In this document: piece by piece, positions 1-7,498 of the stretch
How the letters are laid out: each line of letters starts with the position of its first letter
Numbering within the stretch: position 1 is the first letter of the stretch
Origin: Patescibacteria group bacterium
GTDB lineage: Bacteria > Patescibacteriota > Gracilibacteria > UM-FILTER-43-11
Direction of reading: 5' to 3'
Assembly (NCBI GenBank): GCA_029260985.1
Contig: JAJDCE010000036.1
Coordinates: 1-33,343, forward strand
DNA length: 33,343 bases
Made by a program: the position numbers and the translations under genes
The notes under the pieces: generated by a model
Told to the model about the DNA's origin: nothing
Seen by the model: only the letters and a program-made list of their open reading frames with translations
The model's database searches: none

Positions 1-342
1 CTGACCACCACCGATCACATGAATTGATTCAATGGAATCATCAGCACTGTGGATGGCTTCATCCAAATCATGAAAAACCTCTGCACCCTCTGCCTCATAT
101 TCAGTATTTCGGGTCAACACCACATTCTTGCGACCTTTTAACGGTCGATGAGGTGGGGGAACGGATTCCCAAGTGGTTCGCCCCATAATCACCATATTCT
201 GCTTTTCAGGGTCCTGAGTTTTTGTGGTCACATCCTGAAAGTATTTGAGTTCATTGGGAATATGCCAGGGGAGTTTCCCGTCTTTGCCGATTCCATTATT
301 TTCGTCAGCCGCCACAATGGCGTAAATGTTGTGACTCATCAT
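1..342 (-). CDS. folA: Dihydrofolate reductase, partial (C-terminus beyond window)
   Basis: Reduces dihydrofolate to tetrahydrofolate with NADPH, regenerating the cofactor that thymidylate synthase consumes. The translation shows the DHFR N-terminus: a first strand (IYAIVAADENNGIGKDGKLPW) ending in the conserved P-W of the substrate loop, then NELKYF, then the NADPH-binding part (VIMGRTTWES) and the glycine-rich IHVIGGG at the cut end. About 114 codons are present, so roughly one third is missing. Two adjacent ATG codons (340-342 and 337-339) are possible starts, and neither has a Shine-Dalgarno sequence. The gene lies downstream of thyA on the same strand, and the 142-bp spacer is filled by a repeat array that stops 1 bp before the first ATG. 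Pairing with thyA is the classic folate/dTMP arrangement. Confidence 0.95.
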   Translation of the reverse strand, partial: MMSHNIYAIVAADENNGIGKDGKLPWHIPNELKYFQDVTTKTQDPEKQNMVIMGRTTWESVPPPHRPLKGRKNVVLTRNTEYEAEGAEVFHDLDEAIHSADDSIESIHVIGGGQ

Positions 343-343
343 T

Positions 344-482
344 CAGGTGGTTAATCAGGTTGTTATTCAAGTGGTTTTTCATGTGGTCAATTTCACCATA
401 TAGCATGACAGACTACATGATAAACGGCCGAAGACCTGATAGACAACCTGAAAGACGGCCGAAGGCCTGAAAAACAACATGT
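344..482. repeat. Facing arrays of a degenerate 12-bp repeat between thyA and folA
   Basis: Positions 344-391 hold four head-to-tail 12-bp units of the type CAGGTKGTTWWT. Positions about 403-482 hold at least four more copies in the opposite orientation; two of these are lengthened to 19 bp by a CTTCGGCCG-like insert. Together they fill the spacer almost from the thyA stop codon to the folA start codon and could fold into an imperfect long hairpin. There are no CRISPR-like spacers. Confidence 0.75.
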
Positions 483-484
483 AA

Positions 485-1378
485 TTAAACAGCAATCGGA
501 AATCTAATAGGTTCATCACTTTCATACCCAACCAATTCAAAATCCTCAAACTCCAGATCCCAAATCGACTTTTTAGCGATCTTAAGGCGAGGGAGCTTTT
601 TAGGAGTTCGTGTCAGTTGCTCCTTAAGCCCCTCAAAGTGGTTGGAGTAAATATGAGCATCTCCAAACGTATGGATGAAATAGCGAGGCGTCAAATCACA
701 CTCCTGTGCAATCATCATCAAAAGCATCGAATAGCTGGCGATATTAAAAGGCACCCCAAGAGCAATATCCGCGCTTCGCTGATAAAGCTGCATATCAATC
801 ATTCCATTATTCACGTAAAACTGAAAGAGAGTATGGCAAAGCGGAGGGGCAGATGTTTTCCCTTTTATTAACTCTTGAATATCGGCCACATTCCAACCAC
901 TCACAATATGCCGCCTGGAGTCAGGCTTTGCTTTAATCTGATCGAGTACATTTTGAATCTGGTTGATCGGAGCGCCGCTTGGCCCTTCCCAACGAATCCA
1001 CTGCTTTCCATAGACCGGTCCCAACTCTCCCCACATTTTGGCGAATCCATCATCAGTTTTAATCTTCTCCACAAATTCCTCAAGCGTTTCACTTTGATAC
1101 GCTTCACTGGCTTTATAGGTTTCATAGGGCCACTCATTCCAGATCCTAACATTTCGATCCACCAGGTATTTTATATTGGTATCACCCTTTAAAAACCAAA
1201 GGAGTTCATGCAAGATTCCGCGGAAGTAAACTTTTTTAGTGGTCGCCAGAGGAAAACCTTCCCGAAGGTCATACCGGTTTTGATACCCAAACACCGAAAG
1301 CGTTCCGGTCCCAGTCCGATCTTCCTTTTTCTCTCCATTTTCCAGCACATGTTTAACGAGCTCAAGATATTGTTTCAT
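485..1378 (-). CDS. thyA: Thymidylate synthase
   Basis: Methylates dUMP to dTMP using methylene-tetrahydrofolate and releases dihydrofolate, the substrate of the neighbouring folA product. Visible signatures are EDRTGTGT near the N-terminus, [22 protein letters not shown] (phosphate-binding arginines), the nucleophile Cys181 in [25 protein letters not shown] and [12 protein letters not shown]. The 297 residues match the longer ThyA class, with an insert around residues 85-125. The residue before the catalytic Cys is Leu rather than the more usual Pro, which is a mild variation. The ATG at 1378 has no Shine-Dalgarno. It is divergent from nnrE and probably forms an operon with folA. Confidence 0.97.
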   Translation of the reverse strand: MKQYLELVKHVLENGEKKEDRTGTGTLSVFGYQNRYDLREGFPLATTKKVYFRGILHELLWFLKGDTNIKYLVDRNVRIWNEWPYETYKASEAYQSETLEEFVEKIKTDDGFAKMWGELGPVYGKQWIRWEGPSGAPINQIQNVLDQIKAKPDSRRHIVSGWNVADIQELIKGKTSAPPLCHTLFQFYVNNGMIDMQLYQRSADIALGVPFNIASYSMLLMMIAQECDLTPRYFIHTFGDAHIYSNHFEGLKEQLTRTPKKLPRLKIAKKSIWDLEFEDFELVGYESDEPIRFPIAV

Positions 1379-1392
1379 GAGTTCAATATATC

Positions 1393-1490
1393 GGAACTAG
1401 GTCGAAGTGCAAGTGACAACTTGGCTTAATTAATTTAAACTTGCACTTAGTTCTTAGTCCCTAGTTCTTAGTCCCTAGTTCTTAGTTCAA
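1393..1490. repeat. 14-bp tandem repeat plus inverted partner in the thyA/nnrE spacer
   Basis: Three consecutive 14-bp units (AGTTCTTAGTCCCT at 1449 and 1463; the third at 1477 differs at the end) lead up to nnrE. An inverted copy lies at 1393-1414 next to thyA: AAGTGCAAGT at 1405-1414 pairs perfectly with ACTTGCACTT at 1439-1448, and GAACTAGG pairs with the repeat units. This divergent spacer must also contain the promoters of both genes, but I see no clear -35/-10 pair in it. Confidence 0.8.
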
Positions 1491-1495
1491 AATAA

Positions 1496-2191
1496 ATGGA
1501 ATATCTCAGTACATCCGATATGCAAACATTAGAAAGATATGCATTCGAAAACTATCCCATCACGTTAGAGCAAATGATGCAGAACGCCGGGAAAGCGATT
1601 TTTGATGTGGTGATGAATGAGGTTTTGCCGAATATCCAACCAACTGTAAGTGGGGATCCCCATCCCCACATATTAGTTATAAGCGGAAAAGGTAATAATG
1701 GAGGTGATGCCCTTGTGACCGCGCGCTTATTGAAAGAGAAGGGGATTGAAGTAGTTGTTCTTGAGCCCTATTCTGATGTTGGACAAAGTGTCGGGAATTT
1801 CGACAACAACTTTTCACTCATCATTGATGCTCTTTTCGGCTTTTCCTTAAAAGGAGATCCAAAACCGCCCACCGACAAGCTTATTGAACAAATTAATTGT
1901 TCATTCTTCGACTGCGCTCAGAATGACAATAGTAAGCCAGAAAAGCATATTCCCGTTTTATCGGTCGACGTTCCATCGGGACTAGATGTGCATGATGGCT
2001 CAATTGGTAATCCAACCGTCAAAGCTGATTACACCTTGGCTCTCGGCATGCTAAAAAAAGGATTTGAGGAACATCCTGATCTTGTCGGTAAAACATTTTT
2101 AGGTGATCTCGGAATTCCTGAGGACGCTTACAGAGAGCAGGGATATGAGCCACCTATATTTAGGGGTAAATCCTACCTTTTCGTCAATTGA
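1496..2191 (+). CDS. nnrE: NAD(P)H-hydrate epimerase (YjeF N-terminal domain only)
   Basis: Epimerises damaged R-NAD(P)HX to the S form, so that a dehydratase can repair it. The 231 residues carry the YjeF_N Rossmann-like fold: an N-terminal helix (LERYAFENYPITLEQMMQNAGKA), the glycine-rich GKGNNGGDALVTARLL near residues 64-79, LIIDALFGF, VDVPSGLD with the metal/substrate aspartates, and ADYTLALGMLKKG. The C-terminal ATP/ADP-dependent dehydratase half found in bifunctional Nnr is absent. Two loops look like insertions: one with an HPH-type segment encoded by a GGGGATCCCC palindrome (about 1655-1670), and one encoded by a dispersed repeat at 1901-1928. The TGA stop overlaps the predicted pgk -35 box. 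NnrE and the PnuC-like transporter are the NAD-related genes of the window. Confidence 0.9.
   Translation: MEYLSTSDMQTLERYAFENYPITLEQMMQNAGKAIFDVVMNEVLPNIQPTVSGDPHPHILVISGKGNNGGDALVTARLLKEKGIEVVVLEPYSDVGQSVGNFDNNFSLIIDALFGFSLKGDPKPPTDKLIEQINCSFFDCAQNDNSKPEKHIPVLSVDVPSGLDVHDGSIGNPTVKADYTLALGMLKKGFEEHPDLVGKTFLGDLGIPEDAYREQGYEPPIFRGKSYLFVN
1901..1928 (+). repeat. Dispersed REP-like palindrome inside nnrE
   Basis: The stretch has 7-bp perfect arms (TCATTCT at 1901-1907, AGAATGA at 1920-1926) around CTTCGACTGCGCTCAG. I recognise this as the common dispersed repeat whose translation gives FFDxAQND-like peptides in many genomes. Here it is in frame and adds roughly nine residues (SFFDCAQND) to a surface loop between two conserved NnrE motifs. 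Confidence 0.75.
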
Positions 2192-2216
2192 AAAATCAGA
2201 GAGGGATGGTTATAAT
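2188..2216 (+). promoter_or_regulatory. Predicted pgk promoter
   Basis: TTGAAA (2188-2193) and TATAAT (2211-2216) are separated by 17 bp, a near-consensus housekeeping promoter. The -35 box overlaps the nnrE stop codon. The expected transcription start is close to 2222-2224, at the first bases of the inverted repeat that follows. Confidence 0.7.
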
Positions 2217-2217
2217 T

Positions 2218-2308
2218 CATGGGCAATATATTATGGTTATATCGTAGAGACACAAAATTTTGTGTCTCTACCGAAAAACCATATTTACAAATTAATTTAT
2301 TGCCCATG
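2218..2308. repeat. Nested palindrome forming the pgk leader
   Basis: There are three nested inverted repeats: CATGGGCAATA (2218-2228) with TATTGCCCATG (2298-2308), TATGGTT (2232-2238) with AACCATA (2277-2283), and a perfect 28-bp palindrome at 2244-2271 with arms GTAGAGACACAAAA. The central palindrome resembles a dispersed repeat known from several phyla. The outermost right arm includes the pgk start codon. Confidence 0.85.
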
Positions 2309-3463
2309 AAAACCCTCCAAGACGCATCGGATTTAACCGGTAAAAAGGTAATCGTCAGGGTCGATTTTAATGTTCCTCTGGATGAGGAGGGAAATGTTCG
2401 TAACGATAAGCGTATTCGCCATGCTTTACCAACCATCAAACATCTATTGGAAGCGGGTGCCGCTCAGGTTATTTTAATGTCACACGTTGGGCGACCAAAG
2501 AATAATGAAGAGAGCTTAAAAACAGGAAAGATCGCCGCTAAGCTTGCTGAACACCTTGGGCAGGAAGTTGAAAAAGTGGATGATTGGGGTGAAGCAGGTC
2601 TGCCTGAGGCAAAGGTAGTGATGCTCGAAAACCTGCGTTTCCATCCCGGTGAAAAAAGTAAAAATGAGGCAGAGGTTGAAGTTTTCAGTAAGCAATTGGC
2701 CTCACTTGCAGATGTTTATGTGAACGAAGCTTTTTCGAATTCTCATCGAAAGCATGCCAGCATGATGCTGCCAAAATTGATGGAGGGATTTGTCGGGTTC
2801 GGAGTTGAAAAAGAAGTTTCTGCCATTAAAGGCGCACTCGAAAATCCAGAACATCCAGTGGTCGCAGTCATTGGTGGTTTAAAGGCTGATAAGCTAACCG
2901 CCATTAATAATTTACTTGGTATCGCGGATGAAATTTTGGTCGCAGGAGCTTTAGCATTTACCTTGCTAAAAGCAAAAGGAAAGAACATGGGGGCGAGTAA
3001 AATTGACGACGAAGGTCTTGGTGAAATGGGGGATTTGCTCGAAAAGGTGAACGCTAGCGATAAAGTACATCTGCCTGTTGATTGCGTGGTTGCCGATAAT
3101 TTTGCGGAAGATGCCAATGCTAAAAATGTGTCTGTCGATTCCGTCGAAGACGGTTGGATGGCGCTCGACATTGGCCCTGAAACTGTAGGTCAGTACGTTG
3201 CCAAATTGAAAGAAGCAAAAACTATTCTCTGGTTCGGCCCCATCGGCGTATTCGAAATGGAACCCTTCAGTCATGGCACTAAAATGATCGGCCGTACGAT
3301 CGCCGAATCCGATGCTGTATCAATTGTCGGAGGAGGGGACAGCGCGTCAGCCGTTGAAAAGATGGGACTCGCTGACCAAATCACACTCGTTTCAACAGGA
3401 GGTGGAGCATCGCTTAAGATGATTGAAGGAAAAGAATTACCAGCTATTAAATTACTAACCTAA
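2306..3463 (+). CDS. pgk: Phosphoglycerate kinase
   Basis: Transfers phosphate between 1,3-bisphosphoglycerate and ADP, an ATP-yielding step of glycolysis. I place the start at the ATG at 2306 (MKTLQDASDLTGKKV), giving 385 residues, the normal length. The reading frame is open back to 2219, but those 29 codons only translate the leader palindrome. Landmarks: RVDFNVP near residue 18, LMSHVGRP, ENLRFHPGE, NEAFSNSHRKHAS (usual form NDAFGTAHRAHAS), DIGPETV, WFGPIGVFE with PFSHGT, and the C-terminal nucleotide-binding VGGGDSASAV. There is no Shine-Dalgarno, and the AUG sits inside the predicted leader hairpin. The stop is followed directly by a repeat array. Confidence 0.97.
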   Translation: MKTLQDASDLTGKKVIVRVDFNVPLDEEGNVRNDKRIRHALPTIKHLLEAGAAQVILMSHVGRPKNNEESLKTGKIAAKLAEHLGQEVEKVDDWGEAGLPEAKVVMLENLRFHPGEKSKNEAEVEVFSKQLASLADVYVNEAFSNSHRKHASMMLPKLMEGFVGFGVEKEVSAIKGALENPEHPVVAVIGGLKADKLTAINNLLGIADEILVAGALAFTLLKAKGKNMGASKIDDEGLGEMGDLLEKVNASDKVHLPVDCVVADNFAEDANAKNVSVDSVEDGWMALDIGPETVGQYVAKLKEAKTILWFGPIGVFEMEPFSHGTKMIGRTIAESDAVSIVGGGDSASAVEKMGLADQITLVSTGGGASLKMIEGKELPAIKLLT

Positions 3464-3552
3464 ACTATAGATAGAACGATAGATGAAACAATAGATAAAC
3501 GATAAAGGTGTAGTTAAGCTTCAATCGTTTCCTCAATCGTTTCCTCAATCGT
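3464..3552. repeat. Facing 12-bp repeat arrays filling the pgk to baseplate-J-like spacer
   Basis: On the left (3464-3503) are degenerate units of the type ACGATAGATGAA on the plus strand. On the right (3521-3552) are two full units of TTCCTCAATCGT and a partial one, which read as ACGATTGAGGAA on the minus strand. The arms are therefore inverted copies of one 12-bp unit. The array begins at the pgk stop and ends 2 bp before the next start codon. A nearly identical unit is used in frame inside the substrate-binding protein gene near 17790. Confidence 0.8.
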
Positions 3553-3554
3553 AA

Positions 3555-5270
3555 ATGGGAAAAATAAGTAGACAAATCATCTATATCGAAATCGACGAGG
3601 AAGTCACTGCGATTTCTGATCGTATCAAACGGTTTCGCCGAAAGGAAATTCTTTTGGTGGTTCCAAGGAAAGCCATCCTTTTCCAAAGTGTGGTAAATCT
3701 AAAAATCCTCAAAAACAAGTTAAAGGAAAAGGGGAAACGGCTGATCATCGTGACCTCGGATCGGAACGGTAAGCACATGGCTGAAAAGGCTGGGATAAAA
3801 GTCTTAAAACGGGTTGAGGTAGAAAAAACTGAGGCTCAGGGGGAAGATACGCCTCAAATGAAAATTCAGCCCATTCAGGCCAGGCGGAACTTAACGCCAA
3901 AAGAAGAAAGGCCCCAACGATTCACGGAAAAAAAGATCAGCATTCGGGAGCTGCTATCCGAGTTTAGAATGCAGAATAAGAAGAAAAAGAAAGGATCTAA
4001 AGACTCGATGGACGACTTCAATTTCAATAAGCCAAAACGAAAATTCATCGCCCTTATCATTATTGTCAGCATCGGCCTTTTTGGCCTGATCACCTATATC
4101 GCTTTACCTAGCGCTACCATTTATATTCGGCCAAAATTCGATAATCTCGATTTCTCTGTAAACGTCACCTTGGCAGATAAGCGAAAAAACCAGACGTTGA
4201 TCAGGCAAAACAAGCCACACATTATTTCCAGCGAGGTGGTATCCACTAGCACCAAACAAACCAAGATTTACAAAACCGCCAGCAAGGAATTCAACGGAAC
4301 AAATGCGCAGGGGAAGATTCTGATCACCAATACTTTTAATGAGGAATGGGAACTTCGTGAAGGAACTCGTTTTCAAACCAAAGACGGTTTGGTGTTCCGC
4401 ATTAAAAAGGGGGTAATCGTCCCTCCAAAAAGCCGGGATGAAGCCGGCGAATTTAAGCCTGGAAACCTTGTGGCGATTGTGGAGGCCGACCCGTTTGATA
4501 TTTATGGCCAGCCCGTTGGAGCTGAGGGAAATTTGTCCCCAACTCGTTTTACAATCCCAGGTCTTTCCAAATACAATCAACGACTGATATGGGGAGAGTC
4601 TCATGAGCCTTTCGTTGGGGGAGTCACGAGCTATCGGGAAATTGTTGAAGAAGATGATATTGAGTCCGCTAAAAAGCAGATTCAGGACAATCTGATCCTG
4701 TTGGCAAAAGAGGACTTGAGAACCTACATCGATGAGGTGAATAAAATAAACAAAACCAATTTAACCCTCCTTGATGACAGCCGTTACTTGAAGACAGAGC
4801 TTGAGGATTTGCGGTTTTCAGATGATCTGGAAGGCAGCTACAAAGAAAAGTTTGAATTATTCGCCAGAATCAGCGCTGAAGGAGTAGCCTTTGATTTCGA
4901 TCAGCTCTTCGCCATTCTCAAAAAAGAATTGGGCACTCGAACTCATCCCAATATGCAGCTTCGTGACGACTCGATTGCGCCCGAAAACATCTCATACGAA
5001 GTGATTGATGAGGATGACATTCTTGGGCAGATTAAAATCACAGCGACTGTTATCGGGATCGAGGAGTTTGTGATAGAGCCGTCTACGGAAGCCGGCGCTC
5101 GGTTTGGCGCTAAAGTTAAGGAAAAGGTAGTGGGGTTGAGCCTTGAAGAGGCCGAAAGTCTGATCGGAAACCTTCCGGAGGTAGATGCGGTAGAGATAAA
5201 AAGCTGGCCCATCTGGATCAGTAAGATTCCTAGAATACCAGAAAGCATCGATATAAAATTGATGGACTAA
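3555..5270 (+). CDS. Membrane-anchored baseplate J-like protein, unknown role
   Basis: The 571-residue protein has three parts. Residues 1-90 form a small soluble alpha/beta domain (IEIDEEVTAISDRIKRF, then KRLIIVTSDRNGKHMAEKAGI). Residues 90-160 are a charged, lysine-rich linker. One transmembrane helix follows at about 163-184 (FIALIIIVSIGLFGLITYIAL). The rest is a large extracytoplasmic region starting with PSATIYIRP. Its central segment (GKILITNTFNEEWELREGTRF, then VPPKS, GNLSPTRFTIPGL) matches the pattern I know from Patescibacteria proteins annotated as baseplate J/gp47-like. Despite that name there is no phage context here. A role in a cell-envelope assembly is possible but not shown. 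No signal peptide is present, so the topology is N-in. It converges on the small gene at 5292 with a 21-bp gap and no clear terminator. Confidence 0.85.
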   Translation: MGKISRQIIYIEIDEEVTAISDRIKRFRRKEILLVVPRKAILFQSVVNLKILKNKLKEKGKRLIIVTSDRNGKHMAEKAGIKVLKRVEVEKTEAQGEDTPQMKIQPIQARRNLTPKEERPQRFTEKKISIRELLSEFRMQNKKKKKGSKDSMDDFNFNKPKRKFIALIIIVSIGLFGLITYIALPSATIYIRPKFDNLDFSVNVTLADKRKNQTLIRQNKPHIISSEVVSTSTKQTKIYKTASKEFNGTNAQGKILITNTFNEEWELREGTRFQTKDGLVFRIKKGVIVPPKSRDEAGEFKPGNLVAIVEADPFDIYGQPVGAEGNLSPTRFTIPGLSKYNQRLIWGESHEPFVGGVTSYREIVEEDDIESAKKQIQDNLILLAKEDLRTYIDEVNKINKTNLTLLDDSRYLKTELEDLRFSDDLEGSYKEKFELFARISAEGVAFDFDQLFAILKKELGTRTHPNMQLRDDSIAPENISYEVIDEDDILGQIKITATVIGIEEFVIEPSTEAGARFGAKVKEKVVGLSLEEAESLIGNLPEVDAVEIKSWPIWISKIPRIPESIDIKLMD

Positions 5271-5291
5271 CATTTGCAGGCTAGAATGATT

Positions 5292-5702
5292 TTAACTGCT
5301 TAGTATCTGATCGATTTCTTTACGTCGGCTGGTGAATTTTTCCAATGCATTCTTTGAAACCCTGTCCAGTCCTGCATTAACATTTTGACTCGGAAGAAAA
5401 CTTGTTTCCTGACCTTGAGCATCAATCAGATATCCCCCCCTAGTACGCTCACCGTTATACTTTTCCAAAAACCATGCTTCGTCTGTAGCCAGTAAAAAAA
5501 TTAGACACTCTTCTTGAAAAATTCGCATAAAATCCTCACTTACTCTACATAGCTTATCAGCCTGATCCATAATTTTATCCCGATCAGCCATAGAGTCATC
5601 ATTCTGAGCATGATCTAAGTGCGCGTAAGGATTATCATCCTTAATGATTGGCGCAGGCACGACATATTTTGTGCCTTCAATTGTCCTAGGTGAATTATTC
5701 AT
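5292..5702 (-). CDS. Hypothetical protein, 136 residues
   Basis: I do not recognise this family. It is a soluble, mostly helical, acidic protein with no signal peptide or membrane segment. The middle part (LCRVSEDFMRIFQEECLIFLL) is predicted helical and followed by ATDEAWFLEKYNGERTRGG; the C-terminus is rich in charged residues. It starts with ATG 12 bp after the stop of the AEC transporter gene on the same strand, so the two are probably cotranscribed. Coding is supported by the tight spacing and the ordinary amino-acid composition. Confidence 0.7.
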   Translation of the reverse strand: MNNSPRTIEGTKYVVPAPIIKDDNPYAHLDHAQNDDSMADRDKIMDQADKLCRVSEDFMRIFQEECLIFLLATDEAWFLEKYNGERTRGGYLIDAQGQETSFLPSQNVNAGLDRVSKNALEKFTSRRKEIDQILSS

Positions 5703-5714
5703 GATTATTATAAG

Positions 5715-6641
5715 TTAGTTGAGTATCGAAACCCAAAAAGGAATCGTTATTGCCGCTAAAATCGTACTGAGCACAATCGAGCGGGCGATGAAGCCCTTAT
5801 TCAGCTTATAAGCCTCAGCGAGTGCAAAGGGAGTGATGGCTAGTGGCATGGCCGCATCGATGATGGAGATTGAAAATTGACTGGGCAGAAAGCCAAAAAG
5901 CCTTACGCCAAAGTAAAATAAGGCGGGCAATAGCAGAAGCGTCACAAAAGAAAAGGCAATGGCGGGCTGCCACTTTTTAAAGGAACCGATTTTAGATCGT
6001 CCGATAAAAAATCCGATCACCAGAAGAACCACAGGGGTCACAGACGCTGCCACCATGCTGATAGACTTAGCTATGACAGAGGGGATGGGGAGATTTAAAA
6101 TTGTCACCAATAGCCCGAGAGCAACAGCAATGAGAAGAGGATTTTTGACTAAATGCAGGAGTACTGTTTTAAATAAATCCCTTTTTGACTTTTGCTGAGA
6201 CATTTCTAAGTAACCAACTCCCACTGTGAAAAGCCAGAATAGATAGACCGCTATTATTAAGCTTAAGGCAGGCAAAACGGCATCGCCAAAGACCTGAGCC
6301 AATGTGGGAATACCGAGATAAGCGACATTACCAAACCCAAGGCAGATAAAAAGAGTTCGAAGGTTCTTCTGTCCAATTCTGAAAACCTTGCCAAAAAAGT
6401 AGGCAATAAGAAAGCTCGCTACAAGAAAGAGGGAGTTTGAAGAAATTAGGCTGACTTGTTCTGAAAAAACAAAACTAGCCTTAGTAAGAGCTGAAAAAAT
6501 CAGTGCAGGAAAACCAATTTTAAGCGCATAATTATTGAGAACAGGTGACCAATGCTCATTAGTGAGCTTCAAGCGCTCCAAAACGGCCCCCAAAAGGATA
6601 ATCAGAAACAACGGCGCGATAACAATGAGTATCTCAATCAT
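5715..6641 (-). CDS. AEC-family (auxin efflux carrier-type) membrane transporter
   Basis: The 308-residue protein is very hydrophobic and has about ten membrane helices split into two five-helix halves, as in the AEC/bile-acid:sodium symporter-like fold. Family signatures include the N-terminal ILLGAVLERL, NNYALKIGFPALIFSAL, the FGNVAYLGIPTLAQVFGDAVL region around residue 105, and PLAITPFALAEAYKL in the second half. AEC members export or import organic acids and related anions such as malate or malonate; the substrate here cannot be told. The gene lies upstream of the 136-residue gene and downstream of a repeat-filled spacer, with no functional link to the secretion genes further upstream. 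Confidence 0.9.
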   Translation of the reverse strand: MIEILIVIAPLFLIILLGAVLERLKLTNEHWSPVLNNYALKIGFPALIFSALTKASFVFSEQVSLISSNSLFLVASFLIAYFFGKVFRIGQKNLRTLFICLGFGNVAYLGIPTLAQVFGDAVLPALSLIIAVYLFWLFTVGVGYLEMSQQKSKRDLFKTVLLHLVKNPLLIAVALGLLVTILNLPIPSVIAKSISMVAASVTPVVLLVIGFFIGRSKIGSFKKWQPAIAFSFVTLLLLPALFYFGVRLFGFLPSQFSISIIDAAMPLAITPFALAEAYKLNKGFIARSIVLSTILAAITIPFWVSILN

Positions 6642-6644
6642 AGA

Positions 6645-6698
6645 AATGGCGGAATAGAAAAATAGCGCATTAGAACATTAGAAGAATAGAACAATGGC
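6645..6698. repeat. AT-rich degenerate repeat in AEC/TraC-like spacer
   Basis: Repeated AATAGAA, CATTAGAA and AATAGCGCATTAGAA-type words fill the whole spacer. The same words recur in the spacer at 7430-7498 and just after the trmL-like gene at 29093-29116, so this unit is shared by three spacers. Confidence 0.6.
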
Positions 6699-6699
6699 A

Positions 6700-7416
6700 T
6701 TAAAGCTCTTCAATATCTATCTTGCCCATATCCTCAATCTTTTCGTTATGAGCCGTGTCCGGATTGTAGATGCGGTAAAAGAGCTCGACGAGCTGTGGAG
6801 TGGTCAGTTGAGCCGCTCTCAAATTGCAGGACTCTAGCCCGGTTTTAACTGAATTTACCCGTTCCATCAAATGCTTTTTTACCTCCTCAAACTCGTGATG
6901 GCGCCGTTTGATACTATCAATACTGTCGCCAGACGAAATACTTTGCATGAATTTAGAGAAGATATTCGGCTTTTGAGCCCGATAAGGGTCAAACGGAACG
7001 ATAACGTAAAAATTCTTCTCCATAATATCCGCGTATTCAATCAGTTTTTCAACATAATCCGCGTATTCAAGCGTTTGCTGCTTAAGAAGAGGATTTTCAT
7101 GCTGGCTTGCTTTTTCCTTCACACTATCAACGTACTTATCGATATCAAGTTTGCGGGATTGAACATGAATCTGAATCGGGAACTCAAGTGAATTAAGGAA
7201 GTTTTGATAGGAATAAATGATACTGTTCTGCTCATCCTCAGACTTGAGATTAAAATTAACGCTCGACGTCTGAAGAATTGCTCTCATTCCTCCATTTTTC
7301 AGAATCACCACATCATCCTTAATTTCAGCGATATTCAGATGAAGTTGAGTACTGGCAGCAGGAGAGCCTTTCTTCTGCTTTACAGTATCCTTTGCTTTAG
7401 GTTGTGCGTCAGCCAT
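6700..7416 (-). CDS. TraC-like protein (VirB4 N-terminal-domain homologue)
   Basis: The 238-residue soluble protein resembles the stand-alone TraC-like/VirB4 N-terminal module of Gram-positive and Patescibacteria type IV secretion systems: a polar N-terminus, then the LHLNIAEIKDDVVILKNGGMRAILQTSSVNF strand pair and YQNFLNSLEFPIQIHVQSRKLD. This is followed by a long helical region (residues 95-135), FYVIVPFDPY near 138, and a helical C-terminus. VirB4 ATPases use this domain to dock on the membrane channel. The Walker-containing ATPase half is not fused and not downstream; the next gene is an unrelated transporter. It follows prgI on the same strand, with an 82-bp repeat-filled spacer between. 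Confidence 0.8.
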   Translation of the reverse strand: MADAQPKAKDTVKQKKGSPAASTQLHLNIAEIKDDVVILKNGGMRAILQTSSVNFNLKSEDEQNSIIYSYQNFLNSLEFPIQIHVQSRKLDIDKYVDSVKEKASQHENPLLKQQTLEYADYVEKLIEYADIMEKNFYVIVPFDPYRAQKPNIFSKFMQSISSGDSIDSIKRRHHEFEEVKKHLMERVNSVKTGLESCNLRAAQLTTPQLVELFYRIYNPDTAHNEKIEDMGKIDIEEL

Positions 7417-7429
7417 TTTGATTGAGTTA

Positions 7430-7498
7430 TTGTTTTATTTTTCTATTTTGCTATTGATCTATTTAAATAGAAAATTAGAGCATTAGCCAAATAGAACA
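7430..7498. repeat. Inverted AT-rich repeat in TraC-like/prgI spacer
   Basis: TCTATTTTGCTATT-type words on the left face AAATAGAAAATTAG and AAATAGAACACTAG words on the right, centred on CTATTTAAATAG near 7460. It fills the spacer up to the prgI stop codon. Confidence 0.6.

Noticed and set aside
148-354. Plus-strand reading frame over folA
   Set aside because: Antisense shadow of the DHFR coding sequence, with unlikely composition and no start signals.
2219-2305. 29-codon N-terminal extension of pgk
   Set aside because: It lies within the leader palindrome, and PGK proteins begin at the MKTLQDASDL-type start.
3555-5270. Prophage tail or contractile injection system
   Set aside because: The baseplate J-like name is the only phage hint; the protein is membrane-anchored and no sheath, tube or other structural gene is near.
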